DNA from: Corynebacterium jeddahense
GTDB lineage: Bacteria; Actinomycetota; Actinomycetes; Mycobacteriales; Mycobacteriaceae
Reading direction: 5' to 3'
Assembly: GCF_028609865.1 (NCBI RefSeq)
Contig: NZ_CP063194.1
Span: forward strand, 2,232,001 to 2,296,000
DNA length: 64,000 bases
The notes under the pieces are model-generated. The model searched no databases. It was given only the letters and a program-made list of their open reading frames with translations, and was not told the origin of the DNA. The position numbers and the translations under genes were made by a program. The stretch's first letter is position 1. Every line of letters starts with the position of its first letter. Below are positions 53,115 through 62,200 of the stretch, in pieces.

Positions 53115-54824
53115 GTGGATCTCATCCGCCTCACCGCGCGCTATGGCAAGCGGTACGCGGGCCAGATCACGGTGGTGGTGCTGCTGCAGCTCATCACCAC
53201 GCTGGCCACGCTGTACTTGCCGGACCTCAACGCGGACATCATCAACACCGGCGTCGCCCAGGCGGATGTCGGCTACATCTGGCGCGTCGGCGGGAAGATG
53301 CTCGTCGTCGCGCTCGTGCAGGTCGCCGCGGCCATCGGCGCGATGTGGTTCGCCTCGCAGGCCGCGATGGGCACGGGCCGCGACATCCGCACCGCCGTGT
53401 ACGGGCAGGTCTCGTCCTTCGACAGCGAAGACATGGCTGCCTTCGACACCCCCTCCCTGATCACTCGCGGCACGAACGACGTCCAGCAGGTGCAGATGAC
53501 GTTCCTGCTCTTCCTCAGCTTTATGGTGGCCGCCCCGATCATGGCCATTGGCGGCATCGTCATGGCGCTGCGCCAGGACGCGGGCTTGTCCTGGCTGGTG
53601 GTCACGGCGGTGCTCGTGCTCACGGTCGTGGTGGCCATCATCGCCGCGCTGCTCATGCCGATGTTCAAGAAAATGCAGGCGAAGCTGGACGGCATCAACG
53701 GCCTGCTGCGCGAGCAGATCGCCGGCATCCGCGTCGTGCGCGCGTTCAGCCGCGAGGACTACGAGGAGCGCCGCTTCCACGACGCGAACGAGGAACTCAG
53801 CCGCCTCAGCCTCAACATCGGCCGCGTGTTCGTGACCATGTTCCCGGTCATCATGCTCATCATGAACCTCGCCACCGCCGCCGTGCTCTGGTTCGGCGGC
53901 CACCGCGTCGACGACGGCCTCGTGGAGGTCGGCTCGCTCTCCGCGTTCATGCAGTACCTGCTGCAGATCCTCATGACGGTGATGATGGGCGTGTTCATGC
54001 TCATGATGCTGCCGCGCGCGATCGTCTGCGCGGACCGCATCGACGAGGTGCTCGCGTACGAGCCGAGGGCGCGGCGGGGTACCGGAGGTCCGTCGAGAAG
54101 CGAGGGCCTCGTCGAGTTCGACGACGTCTCCTACACCTACCCCGGCGCCGAGCAGCCGGTGCTCGAGCACATCTCGTTTACGGCGCGCCCCGGCACGACG
54201 ACCGCGATCATCGGCTCCACCGGCGCCGGCAAGACCACGCTCGTCGGGCTCATCCCGCGGCTCTACTCGCCCACCTCGGGGCAGTTGCGTATCGACGGCC
54301 ATCCGGTGACCGACACCTCCCGCGAGCAGCTCGTGCGCTCGGTGGGCATGGTGCCGCAGAAGCCGTGGCTGTTCTCCGGCACGGTGGCGTCGAACCTGCG
54401 CATGGGCAAACCCGACGCGACGGACGAGGAGCTCTGGGCCGCGCTGCGCACCGCGCAGGCCGGCTTCGTCCAGGACCTGGACATGCCGATCGCCCAGGGC
54501 GGCACAAACGTCTCCGGCGGGCAGCGCCAACGCCTCTGCATCGCCCGGCTGCTCGTGGCCGACCCGGACGTCTACATCTTCGACGACTCCTTCAGCGCCC
54601 TGGACGCCACGACGGAGGCGAACCTCAACGCCGCGATGCACGAGACGGTGCGCACCAAGACGGTGATCGTGGTGGCGCAGAAGGTGAGCAGCATCCGGCA
54701 CGCGGACCAGATCCTGGTCATGGAGGCCGGGCGCATCGTCGCGCGCGGCACGCACGAGGAACTCATGGCCTCCTCGGAGACCTACCGCGAGATCGAACAC
54801 AGCCAGGCGGAGGTGGACGCATGA
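53115..54824 (+). CDS. ABC exporter half-transporter A (degenerate ATP site)
   Basis: 569 aa: six-helix ABC exporter domain (to about 310) and ATPase domain. Walker A GSTGAGKTT is normal, but Walker B is VYIFDDSFSALDA with Asp instead of the catalytic Glu, and the switch region is VVAQKV with Gln instead of His. This is typical of the non-catalytic site of heterodimeric exporters such as TM287/288 or LmrCD. The 4-nt overlap with the next gene supports the heterodimer. Starts GTG after GAGGGG. Motif-like insert GGPSRSEGL (54081-54103). Confidence 0.92.
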   Translation: MDLIRLTARYGKRYAGQITVVVLLQLITTLATLYLPDLNADIINTGVAQADVGYIWRVGGKMLVVALVQVAAAIGAMWFASQAAMGTGRDIRTAVYGQVSSFDSEDMAAFDTPSLITRGTNDVQQVQMTFLLFLSFMVAAPIMAIGGIVMALRQDAGLSWLVVTAVLVLTVVVAIIAALLMPMFKKMQAKLDGINGLLREQIAGIRVVRAFSREDYEERRFHDANEELSRLSLNIGRVFVTMFPVIMLIMNLATAAVLWFGGHRVDDGLVEVGSLSAFMQYLLQILMTVMMGVFMLMMLPRAIVCADRIDEVLAYEPRARRGTGGPSRSEGLVEFDDVSYTYPGAEQPVLEHISFTARPGTTTAIIGSTGAGKTTLVGLIPRLYSPTSGQLRIDGHPVTDTSREQLVRSVGMVPQKPWLFSGTVASNLRMGKPDATDEELWAALRTAQAGFVQDLDMPIAQGGTNVSGGQRQRLCIARLLVADPDVYIFDDSFSALDATTEANLNAAMHETVRTKTVIVVAQKVSSIRHADQILVMEAGRIVARGTHEELMASSETYREIEHSQAEVDA

Positions 54825-56773
54825 GCGACCAGACCAAGGAACTGACGGACGAGCAGCTGGCCGACTACGAGGAGAAGATGGCCGGCGACAACTACTCCAA
54901 CAACGCGCCGCGCAAGGCGAAGCACTTCTGGCCGTCCGCGAAGCGCCTGCTCGGCCTCCTCGCGCCGTACAAGCTGGCGCTGACGTTCGTGTTCATCATG
55001 AACGCGGCGTCGGTGTTCCTCTCCGTCTACGCGCCCCGCGTCATGGGCCGGGCGATGGACGTCATCTTCTCCGGCGTGGTGTCCAAGCAGGTGCCGGCAG
55101 GGGTGAGCAAGGAGCAGGCGATCGAGGGGATGCGCGCCGCCGGGCAGGACCGCTTCGCGGACATGGCCGAGGCGATGGACCTGCACCCGGGCAGCGGCGT
55201 CGACTTCGACCACCTGCGCGAGCTCATCCTCGCCGTGCTCGCGCTCTACGTGCTGTCCGCGGTGCTCATGTGGGCCCAGGGCGCCATCCTGAACAAGCTG
55301 TCCATCCGGGCGGTCTTCGACCTGCGCGAGCGGGTGGAGGCGAAGATCAACCGGCTGCCGCTGCGCTACTTCGACACCCGCCAGCGCGGCGACGTGATGA
55401 GCCGCACCACCAACGACGTGGACAACGTGCAGCAGGCGCTGCAGCAGTCGCTGTCGTCGCTGTTCAACGCGGCGCTCACGCTCATCGGCATCATCATCAT
55501 GATGTTCGCCATCTCCTGGCAGCTCGCCCTCGTCGCCCTGCTGGCCATCCCGCTGACCGGCCTGGTCATGGCCGTGGTGGGCACGCGCAGCCAGAAGGAG
55601 TTTGTCACCCAGTGGAAGGCCACCGGCGACCTCAACGGGCACGTCGAGGAGTCCTTCTCCGGCCATGACGTCGCCGTGCTCTTCGGGCGCACCGACCAGC
55701 TGCGCACACAGTTCGACGAGCGCAACGCCGAGCTCGCCGCCGCCGCGCAGAAAGCGCAGTTCCTCTCTAACTCCATGCAGCCGATCATGCAGTTCATCTC
55801 CTACCTCTCCTACGTGTTCATCGCGGTGCTCGGCGGGGTGAAGGTGGCCTCGGGCAAGCTCACGCTCGGCGACGCCACCGCGTTCATCCAGTACTCGCGC
55901 CAGTTCAACCAGCCGCTCGGGGAGATCGCTGGCATGATGCAGATGCTGCAGTCGGGCGTCGCGTCCGCGGAGCGCATCTTCGAGCTTCTCGACGCTGAAG
56001 ACGAGCACGCCGACCAGGCCACCGCCCACCTCGGCGGGCGCGCGGACGGCCTGGTGGAGTTCCGCGACGTCTCCTTCTCCTACACCGCCGAGCCGCTCAT
56101 ACGCGACCTCAACCTGCGCGTCGAGCGGGGCCAGACCGCCGCCATCGTCGGCCCCACCGGCGCCGGCAAGACCACGCTGGTGAACCTCATCCTGCGCTTC
56201 TACGACGTGGACTCCGGCGCGATCTCGCTCGACGGCGTGGACATCCGGGACCTCTCCCGCGAGGAGCTGCGCGGCCAGATCGGCATGGTGCTCCAGGACG
56301 CGGTGCTGTTCAAGGGCACGATCATGGACAACATCCGCTACGGCCGCCTCGACGCCACCGACGAGGAGGTCATCGAGGCGGCGAAGGCCACCTACGTGGA
56401 CCGCTTCGTGCGCTCGCTGCCCGACGGCTACGACACCGTGGTGGACCAGGACGGCGGCTCGATCTCCGCCGGCGAGCGCCAGCTCATCACCATCGCCCGC
56501 GCGTTCCTCTCGCAGCCGGCGCTGCTCATCCTCGACGAGGCGACGTCCTCGGTGGACACCCGCACCGAGGTGCTCGTGCAGGAGGCGATGAGCGCGCTGC
56601 GCTCCAACCGCACCTCGTTTGTCATCGCGCACCGCCTCTCCACGATCCGGGACGCCGACGTCATCCTGGTCATGCAGGACGGGCAGATTGTGGAGCAAGG
56701 GTCGCACGCGGAGCTCGTCGCAAAGCAAGGTGCGTATTGGCAGCTCCACCAATCCCAGTTCAGCGAGGACTAA
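54821..56773 (+). CDS. ABC exporter half-transporter B (catalytic ATP site)
   Basis: 650 aa. A longer N-terminus (about 35 polar residues, then helices) and a 40-residue extracytoplasmic loop near 90-125 precede the ATPase domain. Walker A GPTGAGKTT, signature ISAGERQLI (Ala for Gly in LSGGQ-like), Walker B LLILDEATSSVD with the catalytic Glu, and switch His in IAHRLSTIRD. It pairs with half-transporter A. Possible roles are multidrug or lipid/peptide export; the substrate is unknown. Confidence 0.93.
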   Translation: MSDQTKELTDEQLADYEEKMAGDNYSNNAPRKAKHFWPSAKRLLGLLAPYKLALTFVFIMNAASVFLSVYAPRVMGRAMDVIFSGVVSKQVPAGVSKEQAIEGMRAAGQDRFADMAEAMDLHPGSGVDFDHLRELILAVLALYVLSAVLMWAQGAILNKLSIRAVFDLRERVEAKINRLPLRYFDTRQRGDVMSRTTNDVDNVQQALQQSLSSLFNAALTLIGIIIMMFAISWQLALVALLAIPLTGLVMAVVGTRSQKEFVTQWKATGDLNGHVEESFSGHDVAVLFGRTDQLRTQFDERNAELAAAAQKAQFLSNSMQPIMQFISYLSYVFIAVLGGVKVASGKLTLGDATAFIQYSRQFNQPLGEIAGMMQMLQSGVASAERIFELLDAEDEHADQATAHLGGRADGLVEFRDVSFSYTAEPLIRDLNLRVERGQTAAIVGPTGAGKTTLVNLILRFYDVDSGAISLDGVDIRDLSREELRGQIGMVLQDAVLFKGTIMDNIRYGRLDATDEEVIEAAKATYVDRFVRSLPDGYDTVVDQDGGSISAGERQLITIARAFLSQPALLILDEATSSVDTRTEVLVQEAMSALRSNRTSFVIAHRLSTIRDADVILVMQDGQIVEQGSHAELVAKQGAYWQLHQSQFSED

Positions 56774-56793
56774 ACCCGCGTACCATCGGGCGC

Positions 56794-57045
56794 ATGACTA
56801 CCGAAAACGAAGGCCTGTACACCAGCATCGACACCGGCAAGACCGGCGACGAGAAGCAGCAGAACGACAACTCCGACAACCCGAACAACGACATGGAGAC
56901 GCTGCCCGTCGGCGAGGGCGTGCACACCGTCGACGAGGCGGACCACCACCACGACATGCAGCACTGGAACGACGGCAACCTCCCCCGCGAGACGGAGGGT
57001 GAGGAGCACCAGCACAACGGCCAGGCCGCCGACGGCGACGAGTAG
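56794..57045 (+). CDS. Small acidic, His-rich, disordered protein
   Basis: 83 aa, extremely hydrophilic, rich in Asp, Glu, Asn and His (HTVDEADHHHDMQHWNDG, EEHQHNGQ), with no signal peptide and no known domain. Codon pattern and a TACCAT box 7 nt before the ATG support a leaderless gene. The HHH cluster could bind metal. Function unknown. Confidence 0.6.
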   Translation: MTTENEGLYTSIDTGKTGDEKQQNDNSDNPNNDMETLPVGEGVHTVDEADHHHDMQHWNDGNLPRETEGEEHQHNGQAADGDE

Positions 57046-57070
57046 CTCCGCCGGGGCTACCATGTGACGC

Positions 57071-57673
57071 GTGAGTACCCCCTACGGCAATTTTCGAATC
57101 GGCGACCAGGAGCGCATGGACGCCATGGACGTGCTCGGCCGCGCGCTCGGCGAAGGTCGGCTCACGATGGCGGAGTTCGACGAGCGATGCCGCGCGGTTG
57201 CCGAGGCGCAGACGCACGCCGACCTCCAGCCCGTGTTCGCGGACTTGCCGACGGTGGGGGCCGGAGGTGGCGTCGAGAAGCGAGCGCCCGCGGACGCCGT
57301 CTTCTACTCCCAAGCCGAAATCATGGAGGCCCGCCGGGCGGGCAAGCGCACGCGCGCCGGCATCTTCTGGCTGGGCACGCTCGCCTCGCTGGGGCTGACG
57401 GCGCTGCACCCGATCTTCCTCCTGCTCATTCCGACCCTGTACATCCTGCTGTACGTGATGAAGGTGGGGCCGGACTCCTGGTACGCGCCGAGCCTGCGCC
57501 AGCTGGAGACGCGCCGCCGCCAAGAGCTCAAGGCGCGCCAGCTCGAGATCGAGGCCGCGAAGGCGCAGCAGCAGGCGCTCATGCGCGCGCAGCGGCAGGA
57601 TCAGTTCAACCAGCTGACCTCCGACGCCCTCAACGCCGCACAAAACACTGTCAACCGTTTCCGCAACCACTAA
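57071..57673 (+). CDS. DUF1707 membrane protein with coiled-coil tail
   Basis: 200 aa. The first 60 residues are a DUF1707 domain (FRIGDQERMDAMDVLGRALGEGRLTMAEFDERC), then a linker carrying a degenerate dispersed motif (57260-57283), a hairpin of two membrane helices (AGIFWLGTLASLGLTALHPIFLLLIPTLYILLYVM) and a C-terminal helix rich in Gln/Ala (RRQELKARQLEIEAAKAQQQ). DUF1707 proteins are common in actinobacteria and of unknown role. Starts GTG, with TACCAT 7 nt upstream, so leaderless. Confidence 0.82.
   Translation: MSTPYGNFRIGDQERMDAMDVLGRALGEGRLTMAEFDERCRAVAEAQTHADLQPVFADLPTVGAGGGVEKRAPADAVFYSQAEIMEARRAGKRTRAGIFWLGTLASLGLTALHPIFLLLIPTLYILLYVMKVGPDSWYAPSLRQLETRRRQELKARQLEIEAAKAQQQALMRAQRQDQFNQLTSDALNAAQNTVNRFRNH
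57260..57283 (-). repeat. Degenerate copy of the dispersed motif
   Basis: On the minus strand CGCTTCTCGACG then CCACCTCCGGC: the flank is perfect but the core carries TC for AT. Same variant as at 54081-54103. Confidence 0.6.
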
Positions 57674-57694
57674 ACCGGCCTACAGTGGGGTGGC

Positions 57695-58936
57695 ATGAGT
57701 GAGCCACTGCAGAAGCACCGCCATTTCGACCAGGCGGACAAACTGAAAAACGTCTTCTACGACATCCGCGGCCCGGTGACCGCGACGGCGGAGAAGATGG
57801 AGCGCGACGGCCACACCATTTTGAAGCTGAACACCGGCAACCCCGCCATCTTCGGATTCGAGGCGCCGGACGTGATCATGCGCGACATGATAGCCAACCT
57901 GCCCACCTCCCAGGGCTACACCACCTCGAAGGGCATCACTTCCGCCCGGCGCGCCGTGGTCACCCGCTACGAGATGATCGAGGGCTTCCCGGAGTTCGAC
58001 ATCGACGACGTCTACCTGGGCAACGGCGTCAGCGAGCTCATCTCCATGGTCACGCAAGCTTTGCTTAACGACGGCGACGAAATCCTCATCCCCGCCCCCG
58101 ACTATCCCCTGTGGACCGCGGCGTCCACGCTCGCCGGCGGCAAGGTCGTCCACTACATGTGCGACGAGGAGGACGGCTGGAACCCGTCGCTCGACGACAT
58201 CCGCGAGAAAGTCACCGACCGCACCAAGGCGATCGTGGTGATCAACCCCAACAACCCCACCGGCGCCGTCTACTCGCGCGAGGTACTCGAGGGCATCGCG
58301 GACGTCGCCCGCGAGCACGAGCTCATGATCCTCGCCGACGAGATCTACGACCGCATCCTTTACGACGGCGCCACGCACACCTCCATGGCCGAGATCGCCC
58401 CGGACCTGCTGTGCATCACCTTCAACGGGCTATCCAAGGCGTACCGGGTGTGCGGTTACCGCGCCGGCTGGATGGTAATCACCGGGCCGCGCCGCCGTGC
58501 CGAGGGCTTCATCGAAGGCCTCGACCTGCTCAGCGGCACGCGCCTGTGCGCCAACGTGCCCGGCCAGCACGCGATCCAGGTGGCGCTCGGCGGCCGGCAG
58601 TCCATCTACCAGCTCACCGCCGAGGGCGGACGCCTGCACAAGCAGCGCGACGTGGCGGTTCGCAAGCTCCGCGAGATTCCGGGCGTGTCCGTCGTGGAGC
58701 CGAAGGGCGCGCTGTACTGCTTCCCCAAGATCGACACCGAGATGTACAACATCCACGACGACGAGAAGTTCATGCTCGACCTGCTCAAGAGCGAGAAGAT
58801 TCTCATGGTCCAGGGCACCGGCTTCAACTACCCCACCCCGGACCACTTCCGCGTGGTCACGCTGCCGTGGGCGTCGCAGCTGGAGAATGCGATCGAGCGC
58901 CTGGGCAACTTCCTGGTGGATTACCACCAGCACTAG
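57695..58936 (+). CDS. alaT: AlaT-like aminotransferase
   Basis: 413 aa, fold-type I class I/II PLP enzyme. N-terminal FYDIRGPVTATAEKMERDGHTILKLNTGNPAIFGF, LGNGVSELISMVTQALL, INPNNPTGAVY and the PLP lysine in NGLSKAYRVCGYRAGW. It best matches the alanine/valine-type aminotransferase AlaT/AlaA (pyruvate/glutamate), known as alaT in C. glutamicum. ATG with a TACAGT box 8 nt before it, so likely leaderless. A fold-back element follows its stop. Confidence 0.9.
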   Translation: MSEPLQKHRHFDQADKLKNVFYDIRGPVTATAEKMERDGHTILKLNTGNPAIFGFEAPDVIMRDMIANLPTSQGYTTSKGITSARRAVVTRYEMIEGFPEFDIDDVYLGNGVSELISMVTQALLNDGDEILIPAPDYPLWTAASTLAGGKVVHYMCDEEDGWNPSLDDIREKVTDRTKAIVVINPNNPTGAVYSREVLEGIADVAREHELMILADEIYDRILYDGATHTSMAEIAPDLLCITFNGLSKAYRVCGYRAGWMVITGPRRRAEGFIEGLDLLSGTRLCANVPGQHAIQVALGGRQSIYQLTAEGGRLHKQRDVAVRKLREIPGVSVVEPKGALYCFPKIDTEMYNIHDDEKFMLDLLKSEKILMVQGTGFNYPTPDHFRVVTLPWASQLENAIERLGNFLVDYHQH

Positions 58937-58990
58937 GGGCCTGCGGAGCGGGGGCGTTGAGCGCTCGTCTTCGTGCTACCCCAGATCGTC

Positions 58991-59117
58991 TAGTAGACCA
59001 TCCGTCTCCGCTATACCATCGAGAGCGCGGGGCCACGTTCCCCCCAGGTGATATTGACATTGGTTGTCGTTAGGTAGCGGATGGTATAGCAGCCAGGCTC
59101 GGCCGCTAGACCATCCG
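58991..59117. repeat. Cluster of four GCTATACCATCCG-type units with hairpin
   Basis: Units: TAGTAGACCATCCG (58991-59004), GCTATACCATCG (59010-59021), reversed CGGATGGTATAGC (59078-59090) and GCTAGACCATCCG (59105-59117). The last two form a hairpin with a 14-nt loop. The rest of the 264-base gap shows no gene. Confidence 0.75.
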
Positions 59118-59169
59118 CAGCTATCCACGGGCGGCGCGTGGGCGCCGGGGCCGGCGGGCACAGTTCTGG

Positions 59170-59207
59170 GAAGCGCCCTCTCTACGACGAAGCGCCCTCT
59201 CTACGAC
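59170..59207. repeat. Perfect 19-bp tandem duplication over the surface-gene stop
   Basis: GAAGCGCCCTCTCTACGAC occurs twice in a row (59170-59188 and 59189-59207). The stop codon of the minus-strand surface gene (59201-59203) lies in the second copy. Confidence 0.85.
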
Positions 59208-62200
59208 GCCGAGCTGCCCTCCCCGTAGCGGGTCACGCTGCTCTTGTCCTGCAGGCTGGAGCCGTTCTCGAAGTCGATCGACGTCGCGGCTTTGCCCGGG
59301 TCGGCGGTGCACCAGTCGTACAACACGGCGCTAAGAGCAACGACGCCCAGAATGCCTCCGACGACCTTGCCCAACTGCTGCACCTCCGGCTGGCCGGCAA
59401 CTTGCTGGAACTGAGCGTTGACGGCATTTGCCCGTCGGCGCAGTTCCTCGAACTGCTCGTTGCGTTGCCCGCCGCGGCCGCCGACACCCCAGTCGCGGGT
59501 CTGCTCCTGCCAACGGCGGTTCATTTCCGCGTTGATCTGGTTGATCTGCGCCTGGTACTGGCCGATGTACGGCTTGACCAGATCGCCGCCCACTGTCGCC
59601 AGCAGTCCGATTGGAATCAGCCACAGGATCGGCGAGCGCACCGCGTTGGCCACGCACCGGTCAATGACCTCGCTGCCGGAGGAGCCGGTGGCATCGGTCG
59701 CGGTTGCCGAGGTTGTCGGGGGTGCTGGCTGGGTAACTGTTGCGGTTGCGGCCGGCTGGGTCACAGTAGCGGTCTCGGTGACCGCGGACTGCGGCACCGT
59801 CTCGGTGGCGCGCTCGGTGATCGTCTCCGTCGCCCCCGCCTGCGCCGGGCGGTAGCTGCCCGAGATCAGGTACGGGCCGTCCACCTTGGCGCCGTCCGTG
59901 CGGGTGTAATCGACTTGCACCTCCGTCAGCTCGCCGACGAAGTTCGGCTCTGGCACGAAGGTGACGTGGCCGTCCTCGTGGATCGTCCAGGTGCCCTGGT
60001 TCGGGATGGTGAGGGTGCGGGAATCGTCGCTAAGCAATGTGCCCTCGATGGGGCGGAACTTGCGCGATTGCTTATCGACGTTGCCGTCCTGCAGCACCAC
60101 CTGCACCACAGTTCCCTGGATGGTGTCGATGCGCGCGCGGCCGGGCGTGAACTCGACCGACGTGCCGGATTGCGCAGTTGACGTGACGGTGGCGTTGTTG
60201 GTGATCGTCACCGGGTCCGGGGTGACCGTGACCGCGGGCAGCGTCACCGTGACAGGCGCCGGGGTGACCGTAACCGGGATAGTTTCGGTGCCGCCCGGGA
60301 TGGTCGTGGTGACCGGGTTCGGGGTGACCGTCTTCGGCTCCGGGCTGATGGTCAGCGTGCTGGTGATCGCGCTGGGCTCGCCCGGGATGGTGACGACGGT
60401 CGTGATCGGGTCGTGCGTGACCGTCACCGGTGCCGGGGTGACCGTGACCGGCTGCGGCTCGTTGACCTGCGTGACCGTGGTGACCAACGGCTCGGGGGTG
60501 ACGGTGACCGGTTCCTGTGTGACCGTGACGGCGTCCGGTGTGACGGTGGTCGTCTCGACCGGGTTGGTCACGGTGAGGACGTCGGTGGCGGTGGCGGTCG
60601 CCGTTTCGGTAGCGGTTTCGGTGGTCGGCAGGTTGTAACCCACGGTCACCGTCGCCGAGGCGTGCGCCCTCACACCGTCACTGTTGTAGCCGGTGTAGTT
60701 GATCGGGGCCGGGTCACCGGTGAAACCGTCCTCCGGGGTGAACGTGAAGGTGCCGTTGGTCACCGTCCAGGTGCCCTGGCCCGGCACCACGAGCGTAGTC
60801 ACTTCCTGGCCTGAGTTGGTGAGGATGCGCACCGTGTCTCGGTTCACCTCGCCCGAGTACTTCGGCGTCACGGCAATCGGGCCCGGGGTGCGGACGATGC
60901 GCTCTGCGTCCGAAAGCGCGAGATCCGCAACCGTGATGGTGGTGGGCACGTTCGAGGTGATCGTGGTCGGAACCGACTGCGTCTGAGTCACCGTCGTCGG
61001 GGTGCCGTCAATGGTGGTCGGTACCTCGCGCGTCACCGTCACGGGTGCCGCAGTTTCTGTCTGCGTCGCGGTGGTGAGCACGTTCGACGTGGTGGTTGCC
61101 GTCGTGGTCGCCGTCGTCTTGCCCGTCACGGACACCTGGTAGGTGGTGGTCTTGGTAGCACCCGTCGCGGTGGTGGCCTGCACGGTCACCGGGTCCGGCG
61201 TGCCGCTGAAGTCCTTCGCCGGGGTGAAGGTGACCACACCCGTCGATGGATCAATCTGGAACGTGCCCTCATCGGTCTCAATCTTGTTTTCCGTCGCGCC
61301 CGCCAGCGAGTAAGTGACGGTCCAGGCGCTCGGGAAGGACGGGAACATTTCCGCGCCAGTCTTCGAGGTCTGGGTCTGGTTGAGGTCGCCAGTTGTCACC
61401 GACGGGGAGGTCCGCGGCGAGCGGTAGTCGCCGGAGACCGTGCCGGTGTCGGTGGACTGCACACCGTTGGTGTTCTTCGCGGTGTAGTTCACCGGGGTCG
61501 GAGTGCCGTAGTAGCCGTCTACCGGGGTGAAGGTGAACGTGCCGTTGTTATCGACGGTCCAGGTGCCCTGCCCGTCGACCTTGAGTTCCTTGCCTGCGGG
61601 TTTCCCGTCGGCACCGACGAACTCCACCGTGGACTTATCGACCGTGTCCAGGTACCTCGGCGTGACCTTCAGGGGGCTGCCGATGTTGCCGAGCACGGAG
61701 GCGTCGTAAAGGTGCACATCCACCGGCTCAACGACGGCGGTGTACTTCGCCGTCGGCGTGCCCTGCGCGTTCACGATCCCGATGCCCACCGACTGCGCCG
61801 TGCCGACGAATGCAGGGTCCGGGGTAAACGTGACCTGGCCGGTTGTCGGGTTGATGGTGTACGTGCCCTCGCCCGCGACGGTGAGGGTGTTGTTCTCCGC
61901 CGGGGTGCCGTCCGGGGCAAACAACCCGAAGACTGCCTGGTCCCACCAGGTGGCCTGGGCGATGTTCGGGAACATCTCCTTCGCAGTGAGACCCTGGTCT
62001 TGGCGGTTCTTGTCGTCGGAGTGCTGCGTCACGCCCTGCAGATTGGTCGTGACAGCCGACGTCGGATCCGGCGTGGGGTAGAACGCCGAGATCTGGCCGG
62101 GCACCTGTGCAGGGATTCCGTCGAGGTTGGTGGCGGTGTAGTCGATGGGGGTCGGGCTGCCCACAAACGCGCCGCCCTCACCGTCAGGTCCCTGCGGAGT

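Noticed and set aside
60190..60600. CRISPR-like regular repeats
   Set aside because: Repeats are short, imperfect, in frame and translate to PVTVT; no spacers or cas genes.
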